From Bugulina stolonifera (Eukaryota; Bryozoa; Gymnolaemata; Cheilostomatida; Bugulidae), in assembly GCA_935421135.1 (NCBI GenBank), contig OW285189.1, forward strand, positions 11,243,072-11,307,071: DNA of 64,000 bases, given 5' to 3'. Numbering within the stretch: the first letter of the stretch is position 1; each line of letters opens with the position of its first letter. The notes under the pieces were generated by a model that did not search any database, was not told where the DNA came from, and saw only the letters and a program-made list of their open reading frames with translations. The position numbers and the translations under genes were made by a program. Positions 14,201 through 28,700 of the stretch are shown in pieces.

Positions 14201-17200
14201 TTTCTTGGTAGTCTAGTTCGTCATGAAGTCTTAAGGCCTTCTCCTCCTTCACCTCCGCCCACGACTGACGGAGATCTTTCGATTTGTTTACTAATTTACT
14301 ACTTTTGCATGAGGATTTGAATTCAAGGAGTTCCTTGGATGACTTGGGCTTGACGTTAGCAGTCGCTCGATACATTCTAGAGTGTGAGAGTCTCTCCATT
14401 GGTGTGCTATCCATCTTGGCTGCTTCCTCTAATTGTTTCTAGAAAGGCATATCTCATTTGCAATATTGCCTGATAGTGTATGCATGCAGGAATTTTAGGT
14501 TAGTTTTCTGGAGTTATTACAATATTATTAGCAAAATGTGTGTTTTGTGATTTGTAATCGTGCTCCAGCTGCTTGTAAAGATTATAGATCATCATTATAT
14601 GTCTGGCATCAGCATAGACCAGGCAGAAGAAAACTGTAATGCTTACTGCTAGCTCCTGATGCTTCAGCTCCTCTCTGGTTAGTTGTGTTAGAGAGTCTCT
14701 GACCCCCATGCTCGGCTGTCTTGTCGGAGGTCTACTGGTGGCTAATGGCTCCACATCTGCTAACGGTGGTGGTGGTGTGTTCTGGAAACCTGCAGATGAG
14801 ATCATAGGGTTGTGCAGGGGCTCCACAGCTCGGTCTGAACCTGAAAATTTCAAGCATTAAAAAGTTTTGTTATAGATATGATGTATTTATGGTGATAAGC
14901 ACAGATGCCTAAGACAAGGGATTGGTCGTTTTCAAAGTTTATAGAAGCCTATTCAATATAATTTTATGGAGTATGCCCCCAAAATCCTTGTTTGAACCAC
15001 TTTACTTCTAGACTTAGTAGTCTTACCATCATGCACTGCTGCTATATTTTCTTGTTCCATGAATCTAGAATCTTCTGTCAATTCATTGACAGGTGTCATA
15101 ACATCACTCGTCTGACTGTGTGCTATCGATCCTGATCGACTACGCATTGATTGAGGAATGGAGCCAGTCCTACGAACGAAAAAAATCTGGACTAATGCTT
15201 GTACTTAAAAATTTTATTGAGACTATTTATAGTTACACAGTTGTTGGAGATGAATGGTCATATCCACGTACAAAACATACTGTACCTGTGAAGTCGGGTT
15301 GGAAAAAACGTTGATCTCCTTTTTTCAGCTCTTGGCCTAGTTCTGAAAATTTCCCTTTGCCGGGGTACTTTGAATAAATTGTCATATTTTAGTTGTTCTC
15401 GCTGTTTCTTTTCTTCTACCATCCTTTTATTAAGTTCTACACCTCCCATTTTCTCTGCACTATTGGTAATTAAAAAAATTATTCGGCTTTATACAGTATC
15501 ACCTGTCTACATGTACATTTGGACTTGGTCGTCTTTGTAAATTGAGTATGCTCACATCCCATAAACAGCATATACATTGTATATACACATGTAATTGTAC
15601 ATTGTACATGATGTCTTTCCTGTTAACACTGGCGGTATAGCACCTGGAGTGCACTGTAGATCTCAATGGTAACGCACTGATCCCTAATATACCAAAATGA
15701 TATGATCGAGGCTAAATGAAAATAATGCAAATGAAATAATTCGTTGAGTCGACATGTTTTTACTTACTTTAGTTGCCAACAAGTTATTATCGGGGACATA
15801 ATGCCAATATCTGACATATCCATGGTCTTTAATATCCAGTGTAAGGAGCATAACTGCCTGAATAAGGTTTCTCTACAAATATTAATTTTGGTACTGTTTG
15901 GGTCATTTTACAAAATTGTCCTTAAAGCTGGTCAGCAAAGTATTTCAGTCACAAATGTTTAATACAAAGTGTAATCTAACTTTCCAAACCTGTACATCAT
16001 GTGTAGAAGTTGTGTTATTATTATTAATTCAATACTGTTATAAAGAGGTACCCTATAATTTCTGATGCTGTCTGTTTCTTTTGACTTATATTGCTATGTA
16101 GAGGTGTGAACGGCCTAGGAATGTTTCCCTTTTTTCTACGTAGAGGTAAAGCTGACGTGGCTCGTCGTCGAAGACTGTCGTCTCCTGCAGATGTGCTAAA
16201 AGTTAGAATTAACTATTAGTTTTATGGAATAATAGACCAGCTAAGGAACAGCTACATAAGACGAACACCATTTTCTTTGTTCATTACGATGATGGACTTC
16301 TTTTTGGAGATCATAGCACACCGTTTGAGTTTCCCAGGTTTAAATCAATATGTTGTAATTAGCCAACTAACAAACACTGACCCAGCCTCTTATTTCTATT
16401 TCCTAATACTATTGATGGAAGTTAGGAGTGGGAGCTGGCACGGCAGCATGTAGCCTGGCTGAGGAACAATGGAGCTCAATTGGCAAAGCTTACAAACTAC
16501 CACATAGCATATTCTTTGTATGTTATTCAGAGATGGTCTATAATGCGGTTCTCTAGTAGATTGTGGTATACGGTGACACTTACACTTCATTGGGGATATC
16601 TGCATGACCATTGTGGGTTTCTGGTCTCAATAGGAATCTTACTTGATCAGCTTCATCAGTCGAAACAGGCTCTTCTTCATACTGGGGCACGTCTATGTGA
16701 ACAAACTCCCTGTTGGAAACATATTATTTGTAAGTGCAGTCTCAGATCATGACAAGGGAGTTTTTGGTCGATTTCATTTCCCTGACTATCTAAATTTTGT
16801 TTCGTTAACTTCGGTTTTTTCATAGAGATTAATGAAACGACTTTGTACACAAAAGTATTATCCATGTAAAACGATTCACAGTCACCTAAACCGGATGCTT
16901 TTCACCAGAGCCAACAAAACATTGTAAAATCCCTTTCAATTGGACATCTCACCAGTTCTATTTAAACTCGATATTTAATAGTAGTATAGACAAAATGTAA
17001 ACTCTCTATTTTTAAGTTGGTACTTTGTGAGGTCGATTTCATTGCAAAGGTCGTCGTCTGAATCAGAATCCGTGTCACTTCCTGTGTTGGCCATCTGCCA
17101 GTTCATCATTGCCTTCTGTTTTGCTAATGCTTCATTCTGTTCTCTTTTGAATATCTAGAATGTATTAATTCCAATGTACACATTTGTGTTGCAAACATAA

Positions 17201-19682
17201 TCTTACTTCTTTTTTAAATCCTTGAATACCTTCAAAACATCTACATGTACGTACGTACATGTATAATGCTGGCGCCTCCAACTATTTTACTTATCTTCTG
17301 CACTTGTGTGAATAGGAAGTTTTAACCAACTCCAAAAGTCGATAGTTTTAATTTCAAATGAAAATAGAGCTATTATATTATATACATGTATGTTTCATAG
17401 AAAATATGGAAGAAATCAATATCAACTTATACTTGGTTTAGAAAATATAAATTACAAAGTATTAAATATTTACTTACAGTTTTGTTCCATTCATCCTGTA
17501 ATACTTTAAATAACCCATGTCCTAGCTTAACATTTCGCAACAGGTTCCTGCAGACAATAATACAATGCACACATAAACTTGAATCTAGTTTGTTTTGTAC
17601 CGAACCATTGTGGAGTTGGCATTTAAATACCTCAATATTTACAGAATCGCTAATCACAGTAATCAACCGCCAGTGGCAGTTTGCATGCTCAATGCAGTTT
17701 TATAATTCAACAGCTTACAACAAAGCCTATATGTACACAAATGCTGTCCTATCAATTCAACTTTGAACCTGGGACTGGTAGAAAACATCACATTGAATGC
17801 TATAAATTTAAACCAATATTTCTAACTACCATATACTTTGTAATGTACTGTGATTTGCTTCAGTTGCTTGTTCTCAAAATATAATGCAAGACCATCTTCA
17901 GCTATTTGCCAATATTATAGTGCGGATTGAATACATGCCAGGTGTCAATTTATTTTATTAAACATTGACTAGAAACTGTCGACTATAAATTATTGGCCTC
18001 TTTAACTAATAACCCCCATACCTTCCACGATCCATCTCCTTGCGCAGAGTATTCAATTGTTTCTTGGAACGTCTCATCATGTACGCTGACTGCTCCTCTT
18101 GCCCATTTCCTATTGTGGAAGAAGGGGTGGATGGCTTGTCCTGCTCCTCCTCACTCTCCTACACCATAAAGTTCTCACGCTAAACATGACTGTTAGCAGC
18201 AGCACAGGCAAGCTGAATAATTCCCTATTTACAGTGTAACGACAGTCTCGGAACACATGTTACCAAAATACACTAGAGATTGCCTTGGTTTCATATCAAG
18301 CACACACTTGATATGACACTGAATAAAGAAATTATAAGCTGTAAAATTAAACTACCAGCAGATGTTTACTTAGAATTTAATTGCCCGATCCGCCTATCTC
18401 ACACCCAGCACAGACCTAGTATACATTTTGCTACCATGTCTTGTATCTAGGTTTTGTACACTTACTACACAAACTACAACTACATGTATAGCAACTTTAC
18501 CACAGCGATTGATGGTACTGTTTAGAAATTTGATAATTACCCAAATATTGGATTACTATTCAAACATCAGGCAGGTGCAGGAAACTATTCTTTATCAAAA
18601 CTAAAGTAAGAGCAGTTGTCTTCTTTATTTATTTGGTAGCCTGATTACAAACATAGATCTAAGGCTATGAAAATAGTACACGTAGCTGCTTCTTACTTGA
18701 GAGGGTAGTCCAAGAGCATCAGTAATGAGTTTTTTGCTATCCAAGTATACCGGGTGCCCGATTGCTTTGTACGGTTGCTCATTTGAACTTACGAACCCTT
18801 GATTTTGTGTCTGATCAGTCCGTCTATTGTAATTGCTCTCCCGAATCTAAATTTAAAAATAAAACATTACAATCTAGCACTAAATTAACACAATGAACAG
18901 ATTATTCGCTAAATATAACTCATAGGAATTGTGTTCAGAAAGCTGAAAAGGTGCAGGCTGTAGCGGTCTTGACCTTTGGAGAGATTTGCCGTACCTGTTT
19001 TCTAGTTGGTAAAGATGGCTGCAAAATGGTCATTCTATCGATACATCTGGCATCTATCTTTGCTTTCCGTGGGATATTTCCTATTGGCAGAGGTATCTAT
19101 AATTGTGCAGTAATTATGAGTATCCAATGTATTACATTTTTGGTTATTTAAAAAGCATAAAACTCTAGACAACATGTTAATTGGATAAAACAATGTAGAG
19201 CATGAGGTACTGTGTCCTGTGTTTTACAGCACAACGCTAGTACTAATCATAGAATTACCTCTGTGGTACCAATATAGTAATAGAATATATATGATCATTA
19301 TCTCCCAGATAAGGATTTCCAAAAGTAGACAAATAAAAGTTGCTGTAACCAACCAATTACATATTTACCATTGCAGGTGATTACATTATAACATGTAATC
19401 TTATTCAAATATCATTTGCATACATAACTTGGATTATATGCAAGTTTATTACATATACAACACTAATGTGTTATACATCTAGTAAAAATATCTGAACTCA
19501 GCTTGTTCTCCAGGTTCTGATATCCTTTCCAATATAATAAAGTAAATGCGCACGCAAGCATCACAGTATGGTAGCTCAGCCTGTGATATTTAGCCTACCT
19601 GTTTAATATATGATAGCTCAGCAGGGCGGTGGGGTATTGAGTCCCCCCAGTAGTCTATTTTACCAAAGTTTAGTGACATCAT
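11202..19682 (-). CDS. CCDC60: Coiled-coil domain-containing protein 60 orthologue
   Basis: Fourteen coding exons on the minus strand, in transcript order: 19682-19599, 18846-18697, 18158-18022, 17547-17478, 17154-17024, 16709-16584, 16195-16052, 15459-15286, 15169-15027, 14840-14647, 14438-14200, 13703-13542, 13245-13155, 11423-11202. Phases agree at every junction, giving 688 residues. Landmarks recalled from vertebrate CCDC60: RNLLRNVKLGHGLFKVLQ near residue 105, the motif IPRPFTPLHSNI mid-protein, and the C-terminal module with SQWYFKAILDKLRTFG and IRSWEICSPNIAAAVEF. The middle is Ser/Pro-rich and low complexity; the region before the C-terminal module is charged and helical (KESEKEKNKKQDQ). 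Human CCDC60 is about 550 residues and its biochemical role is not established, so no function is assigned. The start is the first of two adjacent ATGs, six bases after a 3' splice site (acceptor at 19689-19690), so at least one 5' UTR exon lies upstream. Confidence 0.82.
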
Positions 19683-20020
19683 GTTGACCTAAAAAGTCAT
19701 TAGATGAATTAGCTCTCTTATTAGTGTTCATAGTCGAAAGTGGGTAGAAAAAACGGATATGTATGTTTAACACTAGTAGACTACTCGGAAATGTTACTTT
19801 CTTGGCCACTAAATATAACGTACAACAAAAATGCTAGGTTATGTAAACACAAATCATCGTAGCGTGTGATAAATCATATTAACCAAAGGATAGATAATTT
19901 TATGATACTTATAAAGTTTGTCCCCTACCTACTACAATGACATAGACAGTTGGTAGCCTATGTAGGTGTATCTACACATGTATCTACACATGTATCTACA
20001 ATTGTATCTGTATGACTTAC

Positions 20021-20100
20021 CGAGGTATTGTGGTGGATGTAGTAGTAGCCAGCAGACTAGTAGTCGTATGTTTGCATGGTATGTCTAGTTGATAGAATAG
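20021..20100 (-). promoter_or_regulatory. Probable 5' UTR exon and promoter side of CCDC60
   Basis: On the minus strand a strong donor (CTCG|GTAAGT, exon edge at 20021) lies 0.33 kb upstream of the acceptor that precedes the CCDC60 start codon. It therefore likely ends a non-coding first exon. The transcription start and the far edge of this exon cannot be read from sequence, so the end given is nominal. Confidence 0.45.
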
Positions 20101-22774
20101 ACGTAGACCAAGGTGATTACAGCGTTCGACAGGATATAGGTTAATCTAGTAGTCAAAGACGGCAGTGTAACTACAGGTAGAGTACATCTAGTCCAGCTAG
20201 TGCCTATATTACGTCTATGTTATGTACTTGTATATAATACACTATATGATATGAATGTTAAGTGCAGCACTACCTACCACATGTCAGCCCTGTAGCCGAA
20301 TAAGTTACATCACCATGTTATTCAATTCTATACACTGCAAGTTCAATGCCATTATTAATTAAAACTGAAACTACTTTTGGTTCATTGGGAGTTGCTTAGC
20401 AACTTGTAAACGATCATAGCCTATGTTCTATATACACATACAGCCATATAGTCTGAGATACGTTTGACGTATCAGTAGGTTTTGTTTGACAGGCAAATAT
20501 ATTCATTCATAACATTAATAATATAGGCAACTAACCACATGTAATTGTTTTAGCCTGATCACTGTGTTGTTCTTTAGCAAATCATTAATGCATGCTTCTT
20601 TGAAAACAATAATCATAAGTCTATACATAATATGCAGTATACAAACATCTAGCTGAAAGGGAGTAATCAATACATTCTGTATAACTAACAGCAGCTATGG
20701 CAGCACTGTTTTAGCAAGCTAACTGAGTTTAGTTATTAGTAAGCTAATGTGATTGGCCAATGAACAAGCAGTTCTGGCATGCTGCCATCAGTTACATGTT
20801 CAGAGTCGAAGAACCTGGTACATTGGCAGGCAGCAGTTTATAAGCTGTAGTGGAAATTGTATCAAAGACTATCAACCAGATATCAGAATATTTTCTCACA
20901 CAGGTAAGGGGGAAGTTATAGTACCAGAGATGTCACTATGAAGAGATCACTGGTTACTAGAGAAAGTATTTGGTGCACTCTGAAATTTCTCATAATGCTT
21001 TAGCAAGCTGTATTTTTGTAGATAACTAATTTTTGGCATAATTCACAGCTGATGGCATGTTATCTTTTCTTCTAGAGATTCATGTATTATAATAAAATAG
21101 ATTATTTGGGTATAAACAAGTTGATTACCATGTTTTTTTTGTGTTAGAACATCATTTTCTTGTCTTTGAATCAATTAAAAGCAAATTAATTTGCTTTAAT
21201 TACTATATGAGTGTTTTAACAGCGTATATGTTCAACCCCTAGGTAGCAGCATGCTATATACCCGGTGCTTATATCAGATACATTGTGAGAAATTGACGTC
21301 ATGTCATTTGATTGGCCAAGGGTTACAGTACAAGACTAACTGCTGTCAACCTGTACCTTCAGTTGGTGTCTTGCTAGCTAGCCATCATCACCTGCTGCCG
21401 AGGTTACAGGACAAGAGCCAACCCTGCCTGCCACGATTTCATTTAGCCACCATTCTATTTATAAAACACTTCATGTTGTGTTATATTTAGTAAGCATTTT
21501 AAAAAAGTTGATCTTAGAGAAGTTTGTTTGATTTAAAGCTTATACTACTGAGTTGTAGACAGTAGCTATTGAGATTGACAGACAAGTGCGGCAGAGACAG
21601 TACAGGAAGTGGAATAATTAGTGCAAACATCACTCAAGAGAAAGACGGCTAGGTGAATAGAGGTAAGTGCTAAGTTCTACTATTATACCTACAGTGTACA
21701 TGTGTTATAGACTCGGCTCTCTAGTCTGAGTTATAATTAAAGGAGAATGTTCAGTAATTAGCCTAAAATCTGCTTAGCAGGTCAGTTGAGAGTACATTCC
21801 AATAGATTATATAAACATATTAACCTATAAGATTGTTTTGTATAGATATTGCAGTTTCGACGTACATCACGATGTTCTGACATTGACATTCATATTTTGA
21901 CGTCCTGAGTCCTCTAGGTCATTATCTAATGGTTTTAGCAATCGATTTCCCCTGCTTTGGGAATTGTGGGATTTTATCTGGTAGCTGATTATATTGTTGG
22001 AAACATGCCAAAGATTTAAGGAAGTTTTTGTGTAAATAAAATCTCTGGGACGCCAGAAATTTGTTTATTCATAAAGTTTGAAATTTGACTTTTCTCAGTA
22101 TACTATTACGTAAACTTTCTAAAGCCTCAACAATATGCCAAACATTTTTAAATGTATTTCTTTGTTCAGTCATTGTGCTCGTGTACATAAGATTGTGTAT
22201 AATGTATTATTACCTTACAGGGAGCAATTTTAAACAGCTAAAAAAACATTTGTTGTATTTCAATACCTCTATGACCCCTTAACTCCCAATTAGTAATCGT
22301 CGCCAATATGGCAGGGAGCATTGGGTTCAGTACAGATTTGTTCTGGATACAAAAAGAAGTAGCAATTCATAATCATACCAGTGCATTATGTTATAACTTT
22401 TGTACTGGTCAATAAGAATGTAACACAGTACAAAATCAATGAATCTGTTGATTAAATCTCCGCACCTTTCAGAAATAGCTATATATAGTCATCACCATAA
22501 GACAGTGTGTCATGGAACAATAACGGTGTGTAATAGTAACATAATTATGTCCTTTTACGGTGGTGTGGATACTTCAATTATTGTTCTGCCACTATCTCCA
22601 ATCGTAGAAACTTTTAGCGGGATATTTATTTTATTCCATTTAATTTTTGTTACTTTTTATACCATAGCATTAAAGTATGAAACTGTACACTAATTAGCAT
22701 ACTGTATTATCATAGTTATACACTTGGTCTTATTTGTATCGAGTTCTGTGTTTTGATAGAATATTGAAAGCAAG
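20101..22774. other. Head-to-head intergenic region
   Basis: Region between the 5' ends of CCDC60 (-) and the SLC6 gene (+). A strong donor AGAG|GTAAGT at 21661-21668 could end a 5' UTR exon of the transporter, joining to an acceptor GTTTTGATAG at 22759 just 15 bp before its ATG. Short ORFs at 20753-20941, 21251-21490, 22085-22282 and 22439-22693 look random. No TATA box, RNA gene or clear repeat is recognised. Confidence 0.5.
21570..21662 (+). promoter_or_regulatory. Candidate 5' UTR exon of the SLC6 gene
   Basis: A purine-rich stretch ending in AATAGAG|GTAAGTGC, a near-consensus donor. It is the best donor between the two divergent genes on the plus strand, and its natural partner is the acceptor at 22757-22759 before the SLC6 start. 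The 5' edge is nominal. Confidence 0.35.
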
Positions 22775-25700
22775 ATGCCTACTCAGCTGAGTAGCGATTT
22801 GTCGATGGACATCAATGATACAGTATCGTCTACAATGCCTCTCAACTCTGTAAGTACATTAGTACTCTTAACATGTAAATGTGCCACATATTATACAATG
22901 TATAGTACAAGTAATATTACAGTGTTATCTCTCTTTGTAGTTTGTAGTATAGAGTTGACAAGGCTGTTATATTTGGCAATGTGTATTTTTCTATCTTACA
23001 GTAAATTGTTATTTGTACATAAAGTCTGAATAATGTTCACTTGTAATATATGTAATCATTCTGTGTATTCAGAATAAACTAGATAGACCAAACGGAGATG
23101 TAGAGGGAGGAGAGCAACAAGGAGGCACTGGTAGACAGCAATGGGGAGGTCAGCTAGAGTTCATACTAACCTGTGTTGGTTACGCTGTGGGCCTCGGCAA
23201 CGTCTGGAGGTTTCCATATCTCGCTTACAGAAACGGTGGAGGTATGGAACAGTAACTAAAATAGTAACATTTCTACATCAGTGATGTTGTCCAATATGTT
23301 TATATATGCTTCCCTCATCGAGAAGTCTAACGTATTGTATATTGGGAACACATGCTATACGATACATTGGGAACACATGCTATACACTGGAATTTTGCCT
23401 TCATTGTTTGCAATCAATGTTTCCAGTTTGAAATAGTAGAGTAGTAAGACTTAGAAATGCCATGCCCTTTCCTTCTAGAGGCAAGTGTCCATCAACAGTA
23501 GTAGTTATATGCAGTAACATAGTCGTAACATGTACAAGTACGATACTTTACATACTGTAGATGTTATATAAGGAATAAATATACAAGTGCTAAATATGTG
23601 TAAATACCCCTACTTACTCATGGTCGTGAATTCAAGTGAGTTGGAGATATTCTCTTTGGTAGGTGCGTTCCTGCTGCCCTATGTTATTATGTTGGCCACC
23701 GTTGGACTGCCCCTCTTCTTCATGGAGTTGTCATTTGGACAGTTTGCATCTCTCGGACCCATAGCTATCTGGAGAATAAACCCTCTCTTCAAAGGTAACG
23801 TAAACGAGACAATAAACAGCTGATTTTGGTATGCAAACTTGATATGGGTTCTATCGACGTACCTGGTCAACTTAATCAGCTTATTGACAAAAACGTTGAT
23901 CATAAAATTTAGATTTTTGATGGAAAGTATTATTTTATGTTACCGGTATTTGGCACTCTGTAACATGTTAACTATGCTAGCTGGCCTCATAATAACAACT
24001 TTTTTGTTGATATTGTAACCTTTTGATGCTAAGTCAGCTGCCAGCAGGGACCTCTTTGCAAAGTAATAAGATGAAATTTAAAAGAGATACCTGCATACTT
24101 GCTGTTACCTCGGTCCAACTATTGACGTATCACCCAACTATCAATTACTATGTAAATCATGTGATGATCTCTAAGTGGTAAAACTAATCTAATAGCAACA
24201 CACTGGAGATTCATAACAACAATAACACCAACGTTTTCTCTTCATAGTTTTCTCTTCATAGTTTTCTCTTCATAGCGTACCAAAAATTAGGCTATAGACA
24301 TCATGGAGCTGGTAATACACTAACGGAACATGTGTGTCTATATCCTGACTACTATTGCCGTGTCAATTCTATGCTTATTCTTGTCGTTATGTTTTAGGAC
24401 TAGGATGGTGTTCAGTGTGGGTGTCCTGGCTGATAGCCCTCTACTACAATGTTATCATAGCCCATGTACTCTTCTACCTGGTAGCTTCATTCACTAAGGA
24501 GCTGCCGTGGCAGCGTTGTGATCACTGGTGGAGCTCTGATATCTGTAAACTTCCTGTCTACAACGGCAACTACTCAGGTAAGAGTAAAATTCCTCTACGC
24601 ACTTTTACACTGGTGCTACTCTAATGCTACACTAGTGCTACGCTGGCTCTACTCTAGTGCTACACTGGTGCTACTCTAGTGCTACACTAGTGCTACGCTG
24701 GCTCTACTCTAGTGCTACACTAGTGCTACGCTGGCTCTACTCTAGTGCTACGCTGGCTCTACTCTAGTGCTACGCTGGTGCTACTCTAGTGCTACGCTGG
24801 TGCTACTCTAGTGCTACGCTGGCTCTACTCTAGTGCTACGCTGGCTCTACTCCAGTGCTACGCTGGCGCTCATGTCGGCGCTCATGTCGTCTGTCACCCA
24901 CCATTCTCTTACTGAGTTTGGAACTGTGCCAAACTTGATAGATATTTTATGCTATTGATTTTGATACGTTTACTGTACAAATAGTTCATCATACAATATA
25001 GTAGGTACACTATATTTGGACTACATACAATAGATATAAATACACTATACACAGTATATACATTTATATATTCATCTAGTACACATCTAATATTATTATA
25101 TAATAATATTATTATGGTGTAGTCTACATAAACATACTACATGTATATCTATTACACTATAGTACGCAGACGCGTAAATGTAAATGATTAACGTTTGCAT
25201 CAACTGAAATATAGTTTATTAATAGTAGTAGTTCATCAGTTGATGACGCTGCCGATCATCTCAATCATAACATTAGATCAGAAGGTTGCCAACAATATAT
25301 TGATTTTCAATTATATTACTCTAGCATAATATATTTAAATGTGAAGTACTAGTAACACTAGTATCCTACACTGATTTACTATTATCTCGCCTTGTTCATT
25401 TTAATAATGGCTGCCATCTCTTTCGATTTCCAGCGAACATGTCGCTGACTCCAGAGGGAAACGACTGTAATTCGACACATGTTATGCTCAATGGCACGTG
25501 TACGTTTGTCGACTCCATAACCCCAACTGAAGACTACTACTATAACTTTGTACTCCATCAGTCCGAGACTCCTAACATCATGGGCGGAGTCTCATGGAAG
25601 CTTGCCCTCTCCTTATTGGTTGCCTGGACTATCGTCTGCTTAGTACTTATCAGAGGCATCTCCTCTCTTGGAAAGGTGATTATGTCTACCTCACCTATCT

Positions 25701-28700
25701 ACTTGCATATGTACCTCACCCATCTACTTGCATATGTACCTCACCCATCTACTTGCATATGTACCTCACCCATCTACTTGCATATGTACCTCACCCACTT
25801 ACTTGCATATGTACCTCACCCATCTACTTGCATATGTACCTCACCCACTTACTTGCATATGTACCTCACCTATCTACTTGCATATGTACCTCACCTATCT
25901 ACTTGCATATGTACCTCACCCACTTACTTACATATGTACCTCACCCACTTACTTACATATGTACCTCACCCATCTACTTACATATGTACCTCACCCACTT
26001 ACTTACATATGTACCTCACCCATCTACTTGCATATGTACCTCACCCACTTACTTACATATGTACCTTGTAGTGTAGTCCTAAATACGGGTCCAAAATTAC
26101 TAAAATATACTTCAAGATATTTAGTCTTTGAGGCTAAGAGAATTGAGGGAATGAAATTTGAGGTTGGATTAAAAACAAGAGCTTAGTAATGTACCTACAG
26201 CACAGATGTGGCAAACACTGATACATATATTGATGAAATCTAAGCAAAGTCTTTTAAACAAATGCTAGTGAACCTACAGACACTGAAGGAGTATGTAGAA
26301 GGGGTATGTCGGTCTGTTAGTTCAGATCATAACAAACTAATTCGATTAAGTACTTCATTCCATATAGTTGTTGTTGGTAAAGAATTTTATGCCCTACTTA
26401 TTCCTATAAATTACATCTAATAATTATAAACAAAAGAGTCATTTACAGTGTCAGTGAATTAATTGGTGCATTCCTCACAAGTCCAAAGTGAACTGATCTA
26501 TATCGATAACTTATAACATTTCTAACCATGTGCACATTTATTATTCTAAAGCAATCTGAATATTTCACTCTCTCCAGCTACATGTGTATTCCGACTTTGT
26601 TTTTCACCAATGTTATTGATTTACTTGAAAAACATAGTGTGGTATAGTGTGTGTTATATGCATGTGTATTATTCTACATATTCATGTATGCTGTTCACTA
26701 ACAGTGTTTATTCATAGGATTTATTGCAATTTTAATTATGTGATAGATACACCAGCAATGCCTGCACTTTACCGTTAAAAATTTATAAATTTTAACATAT
26801 TTTGATTGGGAGTTTTAAATTTTATCTGATTGAGTTCGCAAGACTGACTCAAATGGCCTTAAAATATTTGATAAAGCTGCTGTTTTGAGATGTTGAATTT
26901 TCATAAAAGATATTATTTTTCCGACGCACCAAAGCCTTGACCTAAAGGTCAGACACGCGTGTTTGCGGCTAAAGGTACCCTTGATTAAAGGCATTTACCA
27001 GACAGTCTCAGCTCGCTATTTAGGTCATCACATCAAAGGACATCCAAATAGTAGATGGAAACTCTTGGTCAACATTAAATTCTACTTATAACTCTGATAT
27101 TTCTTAATTCAATTATTAACACCAGTATTAATTACAACAAAATAATTTTGAGAGGCATGTGGGTAAAGCTGCCAAAAGAATCGGATTCCCTTGGGAACAT
27201 TCACAACTAAACCAAGTAACAGATACTACAAGCTGGTCATCTTTCTCTAAATATGCATTTCATGTCCACTCATTACAGTGTAAACCTTCACATGGCATAG
27301 CTTTGGGGCAATTTATACTCTTGGGGACTAGAAATGGGCCTTGAAGTTGTCAGTGCAGCAGACGACAGACTCCCTGTCTGAGGGTTGTGTTACCAGATAT
27401 TTCCCTTTTGTCTCAAGCAGCCTCTTCTTATTTTCTAGACCTCATTCCAACAGTACAGATATACTGGCTGACATTGTATAACTTCTATCAGCTTTGTTTA
27501 TGGTGGAAAGGCGCATAATGTTTTGATTTTTGTGAGAATATTTATTGAACTTAACAATGATTACATAACTTTTGAACCCAGGCGTTTTGAAATTTGATCG
27601 GTGTATCTAAATATAGACTTGTGAATGTCGGCATTCTTTGCTGCCATCGGTGACATCATAAATTATTTTTCAAGCTCTGGCTTTCTCCAATCTTCATGTG
27701 TGTATATTTTGCCCTAATTTTACTATCAACAAATTATACATCCATTAAGAAATAGCCATTAGTATATCAGATCAATGACCAGCCTGCTATACCTAACTAT
27801 CTGTATACAGCATACTATGCTATATACAGCTAGATACCATATACAGTATATACAGGGAATTGCATACCACCCACAGAACATGAATCTACTTACAGTATAT
27901 GAAGAGGCATCATTGATTCTGGCAACTTGCCATCTGTGTTGATCCAATCAGGTTTATGAAATATTCAATAATTCTAGCAATTCATAGTAAACATTGTGTA
28001 GGTGAAAATTACGAATTAATGTCAGTGCAGCTAATTTCATTAAGGAAATTGGCTCGCTTTCAAGTTTTGTTTTGAATTCCATACAACCCTGCTGCTTAGG
28101 CCAGAGCCATTGAGTAGAGAGTTATGCTTTCCTATAGGCCATATATTAGACACCGCATAGTTCTAAACAAACAGGCCACGCCCACATTTGGTCAAGCTTA
28201 TTCATATATATTACAATGTAATGGCCATGTGCTGATTTTGTAAGCTTGTGCTAATTCACATTTTTAAGGGCTTTTATGACAACTGAGCCACAAATGCCCT
28301 TTCTCATGATACAGAGCACCTCTTAGGCTACAACATGATTATTTTACTTTCTCAAAAAAGTAAATACAACTCCAGTTACAACTTGTTTAACTTCTGAAAT
28401 TGACATTGCTTGTTGGTTTCACAAGTGGTGTGTGAAAGCAGGTTTGAGCACATCATTAACTGAATGACCTAGGACATCTTTTGTTATTAAAGAACCAGAT
28501 TATTCAATGTCTTTGTGAATGAGAGTGTGAATCCGATGATTTTCTGACCCGTGGCCCCTAAACATAACACTTTAACGTGGCTGCCCAATAGCAGAGCCAA
28601 TTGAGGGGCCACCAAGCTCCTAGTGCTGGATATTGTTATAGTTTGATATGGCACAGAGATAAAACTTTCTTTGGGACAAAAACCTCTAATTAATTGACTG

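Noticed and set aside
16640..16645. CAA|GTAAGA as the end of CCDC60 exon 6
   Set aside because: A good-looking donor, but phase with the next exon fails; the donor GT|GTAAGT at 16583-16582 restores phase and adds coding sequence.
25594..26186. Two extra ORFs over the 25-bp array
   Set aside because: Frame-shifted readings of the same stop-free minisatellite.
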